A DNA stretch of 64,000 nucleotides from Morinoia aosen (taxonomy: Eukaryota > Arthropoda > Malacostraca > Amphipoda > Talitridae), in NCBI GenBank assembly GCA_030386875.1, contig CM059558.1, forward strand, positions 8,627,501 to 8,691,500, read 5' to 3'. A program made the position numbers and the translations under genes. Positions 21,862 through 36,100 of this stretch are shown piece after piece. Each line of letters begins with the position of its first letter. Position 1 is the stretch's first letter. A model generated the notes under the pieces. That model was not told where the DNA came from. It was given only the letters and a program-made list of their open reading frames with translations, and ran no database searches.

Positions 21862-23989
21862 ACAGAAAGAAAGCCTGTAGTTTTCCTGCATTCCTCTTTA
21901 TGACCGGCAGCGAAAGTTACAAAACTTACTGAAATACGAAAAAAATTATGGTAAAATCAACTTCAAAACTCAACGTAGATTAATTTCAACTCTCAGGTCA
22001 TGAATGTTATTCGAAAGAAAAATGTATAATATCGCAACACACAAATTAAAAGAACAATGCCAATCAAAATGCGAAAAAAAGACTATGCACGTACTCTCAT
22101 TGACTGAAAACAAAGATCGAGACCGCATATTATGCTTTGTAAGCTCGCCAGCGTTGAACGCAAAGCTCCTTCTCGACGAATCTAACTCGATCAAGATGTA
22201 GGTAACGTACGTCGCTTGGAACACTTAATATTAAGGGCGTCAAATATACCATAGAATAATGCCTCTAGAAGTACTAATATTATTTCATACGTACAAATAT
22301 GATGTAGAGCAGAAATGATATGCTGTTTTCTGCAAAGGCAAGCTGTAACAAGTGTTGACTGCGACACTTGCTCGTACTCTCGGAACACAATGAAAGCTGT
22401 GACAAGGAACACGGAAAATTTTCTCTGGATTTCTTCAGTAAATTTTACAGTAAGATTGATTCAAATAATGAGTACTCGTCTTATCGTTTGGGTATACGGA
22501 ACGACTACTGATGCAATAAGAAATGTTGTGTCACATAGAGCATTGGTGACGATGATTCAAATAGAACTGACGAATATATCACAGCTGGATAACATGACTA
22601 TACAAAAACAAGCGGAAAGCGATCCAATACCAGATAACCTCAAAGAAAAGAACAACCTTGTCTGTCTCCGTGATTCTCACATGTGAAAATTTTAAGCACG
22701 CCCCACGACATCAATACACTATTCCTAATGGAGACGTTTAACATAAAATCGCCAAAGACACGTTGTCATGAACCTCCATCTTTTCTGAGAGAGTATTTTC
22801 AAAAGTAAATCCCTTCAAATAGTACAGGTCATCTCTTCAGAAATGTGCAAGACAACTGCTGCTCGAGTTGAGGCAGCGGTTGCAGTTGCATCTTACGTCG
22901 TGAGTGGCGCCGTCTGTCGCGGTGACCGAGTTGGTCAGGTGATGATGCAGACGCTTAATAAAATGAGCAGAAAACCAGCGTGCCGTCCTCTTCACGGTGC
23001 CTGACCATGCACGGTTCTGAGGTGCAGCGCTTGCGGCGATACTAAACTTCTCAGAACAGCACGCTGCGAACGCTTCAATTTATGCTGAACAGAGATTACG
23101 AGATCGGAGATGCAGACGGTCTGGGATGGACTTATTTGAGAAATATCATTCTTATATAGAAGGGAGCAATTCTTTTCTTCTCTAAATAAGCAGGAAAAAA
23201 TTTCAGCTATTTATTCCTCTTTGTTGCGAAGCTAAAAAGCGTAAGATTTGAAGCTATATACTTAGCGTAATAAAGCTAATGGTAACTAAATAAAGTTCCT
23301 TGTAGGCTAAACTTCATTTGGCAAACTAATGCACTAAGAACGAACGACTCAATACAGCGACTCAAGTGACTCAAAGCTACGCATGCATCGATGAAAAACT
23401 GAAACTCGAGGCTTAATCGTTCAACATTCCCAACACAACAAATTCTTTTTCCTGAAATTTAAGTTTCATTCACGGCATGTTACTTATCTCTTCTTCGTAC
23501 TTTTTTCTTCTGCTTGTTACGATCACCCTCAAACCTTTTAGCTAAGTAAACAGAATGATTCAACAAACTCACAGTCATTACTCAAAAAATGCTCGTTCAT
23601 TTGATTTACATATACTGTAAGTTCAATGACTGTGAACGCAGAGTCATTAGTAAAAAAGTAATATAATGCATGGCGAAAAAAAGTAATGCATCGCCAATGA
23701 AATTAGATTTCAGTGTAACGTAGTGTTCTGACATGATATAATTCATTTCCAGGAACTGCACCCAGCAACTGAGACTCTCACTAAATACACGAACAAAAGT
23801 TCCAAAATAAACTTAAAATTAAGTTTGAGAACCGATGCTTACTTAAAATTATATGAGAAAATCACTGTGTGAACAAGTGAGCAGCGTATATCACCCAATA
23901 CGCACGGTCCCCGCAACCGTCACATCTCTAGAGCAATCGAGCAGAAATGATTTAGGTGGCCAAACTCGCAATACCGCATGGAACAGCGA
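21862..23989. other. region downstream of the lipase gene
   Basis: No further gene is supported. A 123-codon plus-strand frame at 22315-22686 has no known motif. A moderately GC-rich patch lies at 22840-23050. On the minus strand this region is the 3' flank of the lipase; an AATAAA on that strand near 23210 is a weak polyadenylation candidate, about 780 bp after the stop. Confidence 0.4.
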
Positions 23990-24139
23990 TCAGAACCTCC
24001 TCAACAGGTTCCTGAGCGGCCTGTACACAAGCTGTGGTGCGCGCTCCGAGAAGAAGAAATCGACGTGCGTGAAGTCGGGGTCCGGGATCTGGTACTGGAG
24101 CACCACGTTAGGCAGCGCCCTGATGCACTTCCGCACATC
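23990..24139 (-). CDS. lipase exon 10: catalytic histidine and stop
   Basis: The exon encodes [18 protein letters not shown] and [20 protein letters not shown], with the catalytic His in FTHVDF, then a basic C-terminus and TGA at 23992-23990. The acceptor is TTTTGCAG. The length after His matches the family. Confidence 0.92.
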   Translation of the reverse strand, partial: DVRKCIRALPNVVLQYQIPDPDFTHVDFFFSERAPQLVYRPLRNLLRRF

Positions 24140-27100
24140 CTGCAAAATAGCGCGTCTGTCACCCACGTACGTAAAAAAGTTTTAATGATCTTAAAAGTTT
24201 GCATGATAGAGACCAAGATTCCTCAATTTCACGGTTCAGTTCGCCATAACTGATGTGGAACAGCATTCGAATAAATGCGAGAATATGAGTGAATGTGAGA
24301 TTATTCCTGTGATCCTCAGGTACGGTGATATCATTTCGCGGCGAAACTTCCTAATTCCATCTTACTCGAACAGTTTAGAAAGGCGTTTTATGGGATCAGG
24401 TCTGCTTCCCCTGATTGAAAACACACTTAGCATGGAAGTCACAACGCAGAAGGTTCACGTTTTTCTAAAATCTTGGCTTGCTTTTCCTGAACAACATTGG
24501 ATCAGAATGTAGAATATCATGTGCGCCCCAAGCTTTCCTTAACCAATCAAGAACTATGTAGGTTGATTAGATGAAAGGCTTCAATATACGCTAAGTCAGC
24601 CGCTGGTATATTCACATGCCCAAATTTATTTGCATAATTATACTCGTCTCTAATCTTTGTTGCTTTTAGTTACTGGCGACTACCTGCCTAGCAATTAACT
24701 CCCGCAATTATTAGCCCACTGCACCACTAACATTCGTCTTCCAGCGGCCACAAACTCATTCCGAAATGTAGTCACGCGCGCTCAAACTATGTAGACAGTA
24801 GAACCGTCCCAATATAGAAAATTATTTCAGTAATTTTTAGTCACACATGGTAAACACGTATATTCCACCACCCTCTAGTGACAGTTGACGTCGTGTGAGC
24901 AATTATGCAACGTTCGACAGGGCACCTTTATCGTCGAGTTGAGTTTCTTCTTGTCTAGTTTTTAGGAACCTTACACTGCCTTTGTTACACGCACACGTGC
25001 ACACACACACACTCACAACACACACACAGACACAAGCAAATACAAACACTCAAGTGGCAAACGCTTGAAATGAAATGCACAGTTCACTGAGCGTATACAC
25101 AAGCGTATACACAATGGTTTTCGAACTTTAGATGATGAACGAAGCTTCCACACTATAGTAAAAATAATACTTTTCATTAAAGCTTTCTTGATCCGTTCTC
25201 AATAAGCAATACTTTGTCGGACATTCAAGTTTAAATAGAAACCGTTATCAGGACAAAATTACAGGAGTTTAAAGTTAAATAGTTGGGGGAGCAAATGAAG
25301 TTTTCACTCTATTTAACTTTTGAACCATGAAGCCAATTTGAAAATAATACGTCGCAAAAAGCCCGCATTTCAACACATTATACCATCACACATTTTTAGC
25401 AAAGAAATATCACTCTCGTTGCCGCAATCATTTTATAACGACAACTGAAAAAATACAACCCTGCTCTCATAATTTATAAATAAGATACGAGTTCTTTGCG
25501 AACTTCATTCAAAAGCTCCGGAAAAGAAGCCTGTTCTTAAATCACGAAATGAAGAACGAAATCGTTACCTTGAAATTGGTGACCGTATCGCCGAGACCGT
25601 ACATGACAGCCACAGGAGCACGCACTGTCTTGAAGGAATACTTGGGCGGCTTAGGCGCCCCGTATCTTCTCATGTTCTCCGTCTTGCCGAAGTCAAAGCG
25701 CTGCATTCCACCTGCAGCCGCCGCACGTCAAATTCGCATGCGGATGAGAGAACTCGTCAGTCAAGCAAAATATCTCTAACTGACGCGGTAAATCTATGGT
25801 TGTATCCAAAATCACATACGGCTAACTGAACTGTTGAGCTGACGGTTAAATTTGAAAAATCTAACTCAAGACAAAAGCATTGAAACTGATGGGCTGAATC
25901 TGTTGATAGATTCATCAAACAAACTGTGTGAAGCTAAAATAAAATTCGAAAAATATTTTGACTTCTCATTCAAAATAATTTTTATGTCATGGAGAATTTC
26001 AATCTGAAATAGAAAATCTCATTTCACAAAAGTGAAAGCGGAGCTGCAATGGAAGCGAGTCAGAAGGCTCACCCGCCCCGATGAACTGCCCCAGTTGTGC
26101 CAGCAGTCTGACGGACGAGGTGCCGCCGGGGAAATGCGAGATGAACACGTCCGTGTAGTACTGACAGTCACACACAGAACAAATACATTTCAGATAGTTT
26201 CATCATTATGTGAAGGAAACCATGTCATCGCTGAGAATCGATAATACGTTGATTTTTCCAATGAAAGCTACTTTTGAAACCTTGTCAACTATCCACAGCT
26301 GGAATGATTAACCAACTTGACATTAGAGCATTTCCGATCAGATGAAATGTTCCATGCTTTCTCGGTTTAGAGTTGCTCATAGCCCTCGAAGCAAAGCTTA
26401 GCAAAATTTGCAATAACGGTACAACATTGTAGCTGACAGATGACACTGAATATGTAAAACTCTGTATTGTCAGATTGTTCACGAAATCAATTGCTTACTC
26501 TAAACGAAAGTAATTAATTTAGAAGGAATTCAAGTCCCAACTCCTATGACAGTTTGGAGATTGGTACCTTACGCTATATGTAATCGAGCTCCAAAAAATA
26601 GTGAGGAATATTGCATCGGTAGTAATAATAAAGATATAAACTGCAATGAGTGCTCGTGAAAAATAAGAACTTTGGAATACTGTACTACTTGCTTCCTGAT
26701 ATATAATTGAAATAATCAAAATTTAGCACTTATAGGCAAATTTGTTACAAATACACAAGAGTAGACTCACATGCTCTCTTCCAATTTCAAAAGAGATTAA
26801 AGTTATCCAAACGTAAACTTTCAGTTGACACACACGAGCTTCAGACCTTTCTTATCGCGTTCCAGCAAGCATGAAGTTAAATTACCTACAACCCAAATTT
26901 TGCGACTAATTCTTTGTCCTCACCTTCTGCCCACCCTGCGTAGCTCACACCAGTCAATTCCCTCACAGCACTCTGCTTACGAGCAAAATTGGCTGTCATG
27001 GATAGTCACTGCATTCTACACATTTTGCCTCGCCTATATTATATACATAATAGTGACCATAAATGATCTTAATGGCTAGTATGACTTCAATAATCTAATT

Positions 27101-30100
27101 ACGAAAAGAAGTAAAGTAACTTGAAGGGCACGCACATGAAAACGAACAAAAGCAACATTTATAAAATAGCGTACGCGTCTGTACAAAATATTGGCTGTCA
27201 ATTAAGGTCGTAAAATGATTGAGTTTGCACGTTAATCACTTAATTGGGTTGGTAATCTAAACACCAGGTGTACTCGGTTTACTTGAACTCAACGTGTGTG
27301 ATTAACGAAATTAATCTTTCATTTATGGACCTCACACAAAATTCTCTACCATAGTGAAGTCCATCAAGGTTTCATGTTTACACCTGGGAGACAGTGAACC
27401 CGTTTATCCAGATACGCGCATCAAGTAATTTCTTCAGTGAGAGTCGAACATGAGTATAGACCAAAAATAAATATATACTAAGGAAACCCGTGAAATTTCC
27501 AAGGCTTAGTGCATTGAAATATTGAAACGGGTCATGGGCTTGCATGATTTTCATATTTTAGTGGAATAAACCTCAACTAAGAACTTCTGTCTTTATTTGT
27601 AATTAAACTGCATGTACAGACAATGAGCAAACTAAACTTGTTTGGATGTGATATAATAATTATGCTTGTTCTTTCCTCAGTAACTATTGAGTTAGTTAGC
27701 CTGTCCATTACGCTTTCATCGCCTTCATCAATAAATACGAAGACCATTGCGGTATCTACAAGTATATGCTACAGCTGGATCATAAACTTTTATTCATAAA
27801 GATTACATCCCTTAGTTTCATCGTTCCGTACATAACACTTTGAGCTTCAAGCGGTATCTTAGATTAGGTTAAGATTGGTTAGGATTGGCAAGGCTAGGAT
27901 AGGTTACGTTAGATTAGCAAAGGTTAGGCTACGATAGGTTGGGTTAGAATTGATTATGTTGGAATTTTTTCACGGGTCCTGCTAGGATACATTAGCGAGG
28001 CGGGTAATGACGTATTAGATTAAGGTATAGGTATACAACGAAAGTCAAGGACAGGTTATGCTAGGATATTAGAACATTATATTCAAATAGGTCAAGTTAA
28101 GATAGGTTAGGCTTGAATAGGGGAAGCTGAGATAGGTTATGGTAGGTTAGCGCAGGTTAGGATAGAATAGGTTAGGTCGAGATAGGTTATGTTATGTTAG
28201 GATAGGTTGCGTTGGGTTAGGATAGGTTAAGTTATGTTAGGATAGGTTACATTGGTTTAGAAAAAGTTAGGTTGGGTTGGTTTAGGATAGGTTAAGTTGG
28301 TTTAGGATAGGTTATGTTGGGTTAGGATAGGTTATGTTGGGTTCGGCAATTATATTGACTGTGGAATTTTTACAGGTCATTCTAGAATTATATCAATACA
28401 TTGAGATATTTTCTCTTTAGTTTACAACACTTAAAACTTCTTTACGTACATTATTTTCTTATTATAGTTTGCCAACTTATTCCATGTTCGGTTCTCGGTA
28501 TAACTTGAACGCATACATCTGAGAGCAGTCTTACTTTTGAAAATGCTCCCCATAGTTGACCGCGGCTGAACACTTGTTCTGTTAAGAAAATTCCTACCTT
28601 TTTGAAAGTCTGTCTCTGCGCCATGTTAATTGTTATAGCGTAGGCCAGTCTTACAGGAAATAAGTTTCTCTCCAAGGTGAAAGGGAGGGTTCGATTGCTT
28701 GGTGACCGCTGGATGAAGAAGTGATTGAATCGAACGGAAATACGTACATAGTCTAAAAGAATCTATGCTAAAGTCATTCGCGTAGGCTATAAATGAAGCA
28801 AAATGCAAACGGGTATTTCCTTTGGTGGCTTGAATTCTCGTCTGAAAATATGTATAGCTAAATTAACATTGCTGTAGCATTATTATGACCCTTGTCATTA
28901 AGTTTTCAAGCATCACGGTCATACTAACCAACTAACTGTCGGAGGTACAGGCAGAATTATAACATAGGTAGGTAAATTTATTCCGTGTTCATCTGTGATG
29001 CATTGACATCCTGAAAATTAGAGAGGTAACAAAGGCTCTGTAATAGATACGCTAACTTAAAACTCAAATTATTAAAGAATCATCGTCAAATATTTTTTTT
29101 ATATTATTTAAAACCTAGTTAAATGATTCACGTGCCTTAACGTATATTTATCTATATACTGCTCATACATTTACATAATTCTATTTTGTAAAGAACATAT
29201 CGGCATAGCATGCAGTAGTTAATGAGCGTTTCTGTGTTACGGATTTCACTATGCGATCATTATAATGCCAACGTATTAATCACTGGTGTTTTAACGGCAT
29301 ACATATTAATATGGAAGTGCTTCGGTGAAGGGTCAATATAGAGAATATTCGAAAGGCAGTTACGCCTGATATGAGCTTCATCAAACATTCTTTAAACATA
29401 TAATTCTTCGAAGGGACTGGAAAACATCTACTCCTACGATAGGTGCATGGTATTGAGAGAAAAGTTTACTGCTGGGATACAAGTGAGTCATCTTTGATAA
29501 ATAAATCAGCGATCAATTGGTTGTAGTGTTCGGAAATGTCAACTTTTCTTTTTACTGCCGTAGATTATCGTAATGTGTAGGATGCTTTTTTCCAATTTAC
29601 GGGCACCCTCTTCTTTTCTTCCTCCCAACATTTTTGAATTATTTGTCTCCATCTGATGGCTTGTATCCTGAAAATGCTGGTAAACATTACTAGCAATTTG
29701 TTACTAGGTACAGACGTAATTGTACTCCGATATATCGTTTTAGTTGCCTTCGTGTACCTGGTCTACATTAGCGACATTCGACCTAATTTCTGACGTTTTT
29801 GTTATTTTCACGTGTTCTCTCATCTCAAAATTCGCAGAGAACATTTATGAGGAATTGCGAGGTTGTACCTCTAAGGTGCTGATAATAAACTTTAATTAAA
29901 TTACAATCCGTTTCGTGATTCCCTCTGAAAGCTTTACACAGCAAAAAAACGTCTAATTGAGTTTCAAACATGTTCCTGTAATATTGAACCCAAACGCCTG
30001 GCATTCATTAAATCAAATACAATGCCGGCTGTCATGAATCCAATAAGTGATAACGCCTGGCTTATCTCCTGCGCGGCAATCAAGCGTGCGACTCATTTAC

Positions 30101-33100
30101 TGCATAATGGATCGCTGCCGTGCACCCGCGAGTAATATGACGAGCTCTCACCGGGTCGTGCGAGCCCCTGACCTCCCCCAGGTAGAGGGGCAGCAGGGCG
30201 TAGCAGATGAACATCAGGGGATTTTGGGGGCCACAGAAAGTGTTCGCCACGGTGGTCCTTTTAGCGTTCGGCACCAGGAACTCGTGCACCGCCGCTGCCT
30301 CGAACAGATGCTGCCACAACAACACAATGCAATGAAACCCGTGCGCTGAGTAGGGCTTAGAGGGAGTGGCTGCTGGTATCGTTACGACGTCAGGCAATGA
30401 CTTTTTGACTTAAACATAGGCCATAAAAATAGAACTTTCTGGACATCATGAGGAAAATTTTTTCTTCAATATAAGCGCCTTGAATTTGCAATTTTGCCTG
30501 AGCAACGAGCATGAATGATGTAACCAAGAAAAACGCCACAACAGATACGGAATAAGCTCGGAGTTAATTCTTGAATAAAATCTCGGTGCACTGAAATTTG
30601 TGAATAAATTCATTATGGCAACAAAATCAAGTACCTTACTTTTATCCATGCACAAATAAATGAGAGAGCTATTGGATTGTTTTTACAGTGTCCTGAACTG
30701 AGAACTTTTTCGAATGAAAATGCAACGTAATCTTGACTTACGAGTATCATATATTTCACGAGGAAAAACCTTCTCAATAATTATTCTAACAGTTACTCCA
30801 CGTATAAATTTTTCTTTCTATTAAGACTTGCAATGTAACAAGAAGAACATGACTTTTCCGACAAGTGCGATAATTCTGTTGATGAGTCGCATTTCCCAGA
30901 CCTTAAATTGTTCATGTAGATGGATCCTCGTGCAAATTCGGCCTATGTTGCTTTGTTCCGGAGTTATTCAGGTCTCTTAAACTGCGTTTCCCGTACTTGG
31001 TACATCAAATATTCTTCTGATTACGCAAATAAATTTTATGCACGCTTTACTAGTAATAAAACCTTGACTATTTTTATGGACAGAAAGTTCAACAGAAGAT
31101 GTTGAGTTGCTAAGAACACAGTCTGCCATCATACAATCAAATGTTAAAATTACATGTTATGATGGGATAAAAGTGAAGAAATTCACAAGGGAGGATTGAA
31201 ATTTTTATACCGGCCCCATTTAGTACTACAGGACCCAATGAGGCAACTTTCTTTCGAAAGAAAGAAAATAAGCAGTTTTGCACGTTGAAGTCTAAAGTGC
31301 GCCTCATTCTCACACATATCCTGGTCAAGCCCAGTCACTCACATAGGTCCTGATCTCTAAGCCCTTACACTCACTAAAGTCCCGATCTGAGACCTGAGAC
31401 ACAAGTCCTAATCTAAGTCCTGACACTCACTTTAGTCGTGATCTAAGTCGTGACAGAAAATTCTTAACACTCACACAAGTAACAACGCTCACACACTTCC
31501 CAACACTCACAAAAATCCCGCCACTCAAAAAGTCCCGCCACTCACATAAGTCCCACCACTCACACAAGTCCCGCCACTCACACAAGTCCCGTCACTCACA
31601 CGGTTCCGCCAATCACATAAGTCCCACCACTCACACAAGCCCCGCCACTCACACAAGTCCCGTCACTCACACGGTTCCGCCAATCACATAAGTCCCACCA
31701 CCCACACAAGTCCCGCCACTAACACAAGTCCCGCCACTCACATAAGTCCTGGCGACGAAGAGCGCCATGATCTTGAGCAAACCCTCCGCGTGGTCCATGA
31801 AGCCGGCGGGGGCGAGCGCGACCATGAGGCGCACCTGGCACACGTGTCAGACGTGAGGGAGTGTGGCGTGTGGCAGACGTGAGGGAGTGTGGCGTGTGGC
31901 AGACGTGAGATAGTGTAGCGTGTGGCAGACGTGAGGGAGTGTGGTGTGTGGCAGACGTGAGGGAGTGGGGCGTGTGGCAGACGTGAGGGAGTGGGGCGAG
32001 TGGCAGACGTGAGGGAGTGTGGCGTGTGACAGACGTGAGGGATTGTGGCGTGTGGCAGACGTGAGGGAGTGTGGCGTGTGGCAGACGTGAGGGAATGTGG
32101 CGTGTGACAGACATGAGGGAGTGTGGCGTGTGGCAGACGTGAGGGAGTGTGGCGTGTGGCAGACGTGAGGGAGTGTGGCGTGTGGCAGACGTGAGGGAGT
32201 GTGGCGTGTGTCAGACGTGAGGGAGTGTGGCGTGTGGCAGACGTGAGGGAGTGTGGCGTGTGTCACACGTGAGGGAAGGAGGCACAAGACAGACGGAAGG
32301 GGGCACATGACAGACGGAAGGAGGCACAAGACAGACGGAAGGGGGCACAAGACAGACGCAAAGGGGCACAAGACAGACGGAATGGGGCACATGACAGACG
32401 TAAGGGGGCACAAGACAGACAGAAGGGGGCACATGACAGACGGAAATGGGCACATGACAGACGGAAGGGGGCACAAGACAGACGGAAGGGGGCACAAGAC
32501 AGACGGAAGGGGGCACATGACAGACGGAAGGGGGCACAAGACAGACGGAAGGAGGCACAAGACAGACGGAAGGGGGCACAAGACAGACGGAAGTGGGCAC
32601 AAGGCAGACGGAAGGGGGCACAAGACAGAAGGAAGGGGGCACATGACAGATGGAAGGGGGCACAAGACAGACGGAAGGAGGAACAAGACAGACGCAAGGA
32701 GGCACAAGACAGACGGAAGGGGGCACATGACAGATGGAAGGGGGCACAAGACAGACGGAAGGGGGCACAAGACAGACGGAAGGAGGCACAAGACAGACGG
32801 AAGGGGGCACAAGACAGACGGAAGGGGGCACAAGACAGACGGAAGGAGGCACATGACAGACGGAAGGGGGCACATGACAGACGGAAGGGGGCACAAGACA
32901 GACGGAAGGTGGCACAAGACAGACGGAAGGAGGCACAAGACACACGGAAGGGGGCACAAGACAGACGGGAGGAGGCACAAGACATACGGATGGGGGCACA
33001 AGACTGACGGAATGGGTACAAGACAGACGGAAGTGGGCACAAGACAGACGGAAGGGGGCACATGACAGACGGAAGGGGGCACAAGGCAGACGGAAGGGGG

Positions 33101-36100
33101 CACAAGACAGACGGAAGGGGGCACATGACAGACGGAAGGGGGCACAAGACAGACGGAAGGGGGCACATGACAGACGGAAGGGGGCACAAGACAGACGGAA
33201 GGCGGCACATGACAGACGGAAGGGGGCACAAGACAGACGGAAGGGGGCACAAGACAGACGGAAGGGGGCACAAGGCAGGCGGAAGGTGGCACATGACAGA
33301 CGGAAGGGGGCACAAGACAGACGGAAGGGGGCACATGACAGACGGAAGGGGGCACAAGACAGACGGAAGGGGGCACAAGACAGACGGAAGGGGGCACAAG
33401 ACAGACGGAAGGGGGTACAAGACAGACGAAAGGAGGCACAAGACAGACGGATGGGGGCACAAGACAGACGGAATGGGTACAAGATAAACGGAAGGGGGCA
33501 CAAGACAGACGGAAGGGGGCACATGACAGACGGAAGGGGGTACAAGACAGACGGAAGGAGGCACAAGACAGACGGATGGGTGCACAAGACAGACGGAAGG
33601 AGGCACAAGACAGACGGAAGGGGGCACAAGACAGGCGCAAAGGGGCACAAGACAGACGTAAGGGGGCACAAGACAGACAAAAGTGGACACATGACAGACG
33701 GAAGGAGGCACAAGACAGACGGAAGGCGGCACAAGACAGACGGAAGGGGGCACAAGACAGACGCAAAGGGGCACAAGACAGACGGAAGGGGGCACAAGAC
33801 AGACAAAAGTGGGCACATGACAGACGGAAGGAGGCACAAGACAGACGGAAGGGGGCACAAGACAGACGCAAAGAGGCACAAGACAGACGGAATGGGGCAC
33901 ATGACAGACGGAAGGGGGCACAAGACAGACGGAAGGGGGCACATGACAGACGGAAGGAGGCACAAGACAGACGGAAGGGGGCACAAGACAGGCGGAAGGA
34001 GGCACAAGACAGACGGAAGGGGGCACAAGACAGACGGAAGGGGGCAGTTGACAGACGGAAGGGGTCACAAGACAGACGGAAGGGGGCACATGACAGACGG
34101 AAGGAGGCACAAGGCAGACAGTAGGGGACACAAGACAGACGGAAGGGGGCACATGACAGACGGAAGGGGGCACAAGACAGACGGAAGGGGGCACAAGACA
34201 GACGGAAGGGGTCACAAGACAGACGGAAGGGGGCACATGACAGACGGAAGGAGGCACAAGGCAGACAGTAGGGGACACAAGACAGACGGAAGGGGGCACA
34301 TGACAGACGGAAGGGGGCACATGACAGACGGAAGGGGGCACAAGACAGACGGAAGGGGGCACAAGACAGACGGAAGGAGGCACAAGACAGACGTGAAGGG
34401 TCGGGTAGTTCCCGATGTACCCAGATCTACATCCTATTTACTAAATTTAACTAATATTTAACAAAAAGTTCCAACGTGGAAGTTAAAACCCATCTTTTCT
34501 TACGGTTATTTCTGCACTGAAAAGTTCCCCATCACTCAGATAAACTCGAGTTTGATCAATAATTATTGATTATCTTGAATAATAGGGTCTCTCCAATATG
34601 TGATCTGATCTACAAATGAAATAATCTGAAAAATTTTGCATGTTAAAAATCCCTGAAGAAAACTCATTATAAACATGAGTATTTTAAAGAAACTTAAGTT
34701 ACAATCAAATTTAAAAAATACTTTCAAACTAAATATTTTAGAATTAATTTCAAGTAAAAATTTTTAACTATTTCTCAAGCCTATTTCTCTCAATGATACA
34801 AACACAACCTTGACATAAATCATTTTAAATTTGTTATATTTTTACCGGTTCAGAAGTTCCTTCAGATTTGAGAGGACACCGAATTGCTGTACAGGTTTCA
34901 GTATGGTAACGGGCGGCCAGCTGTCGCTGGAGTGTAGCACTCTCACATTACAATAAATGAAGTATTTCCTCTCGTAAAAACATCCCCGTAAAAACTGCAG
35001 AAAATATCAATAGGTATTTTGCTTCATACGTCTTAGGTATGTAGTAGGCCAGTAGAAAACCATACTTTAATAATGAGCTAACCTTACCAGACACACACAC
35101 TGCAGGTGTTCCGCACCGTTAGTTTAGAATGTTCAACTGAGTGATTTAAGTCCATTATGCACGCTCTCACTTTGTCTATCTTATTGTTGCTTGAGCTTTT
35201 CTTACGCTTCAGAATAACTTGGGAAAAATTTCTTATTGAACGGAAGTCTATCGGCAATCGTGTAATAAATAATTGGTATTTTAGAGGTCTTTCCAACAAG
35301 ACAATATTTTAAAAATTAAACGGTTGATGACCTATTTCTGGTTCAGTTGTTTTTGCAATATATTTTATTCAAAAATTGTCTTAAATAACAAACAGCCAAA
35401 CATCAACGTCTTAGGATAACATGTAAAATTACTCTGGGGATCCGAAGTTCGAACGAAAAAACTTCACTCCAAAAAAGATGTTGGATAAAACAGTGTTCAT
35501 TGATTGAGTTTATTCCAATGACCCTTTTCAAACATGTGTGTAGAAAAGGGAATCGTGGCTAACTTTCACTCTCTTCCCAACAAAAAGAAACATCGTTGTA
35601 CCACTGAAGAATTCTGAACTATAACCTCTCCACACAAAGGGTGAACACCCAATCTTTACAACTATGGTACGGTGACTACCGAAGAGGTGTTGTCATCTCA
35701 ACATCATCAACAATAAACCGTTGCAGCCGAACTGATAGATTTTGAAGTTCACTGAGACTCTGATTTGTTCAAAATGAGGATGCTGAGGATTCAATTCACA
35801 TAAGAACCATTTGACCCTTCAAGTTCAGAAGACTCTCACTCAAATTTCGCTCTAGAGCCAATCAACAGCTAATTTCCTCGTAAGTAATACATTTTCACAA
35901 AAAATGCAGCAAAACCAAACACAAATTCATTACCAGACCGATAAAATACAAGCTTTTCTCACACATGGTTGAATCACCGTAAAAATTATTGTTTAACGGA
36001 AACTAGAAAACACTGGAAACTAGAAAACTTATTATTACTAAAAAAAACACACAACTAACTGTATTTCAGAGTATAAGGGCAAAACATATCGAAGGATTAT

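Noticed and set aside
22315-22686. 123-codon plus-strand frame downstream of the lipase
   Set aside because: No motif, signal or neighbouring exon; its length is within chance expectation for this region.
27845-28345. True telomeric array
   Set aside because: The repeats are irregular, mixed with ATAGG and TTGGG forms, and lie inside a gene intron with coding exons on both sides.
32253-34461. Open frames of 270-706 codons on both strands
   Set aside because: They run through a stop-free 21-bp minisatellite; nearly every frame is open and gives heptapeptide repeats. The region is intronic to the lipase.
34857-34945. Minus-strand segment reading [20 protein letters not shown] with a following GTAAAA donor, looking like a lipase cap-domain exon
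   Set aside because: Exon 5 joins exon 6 directly in sequence and phase. This segment would leave in phase 2 and break the frame, and its acceptor is weak.
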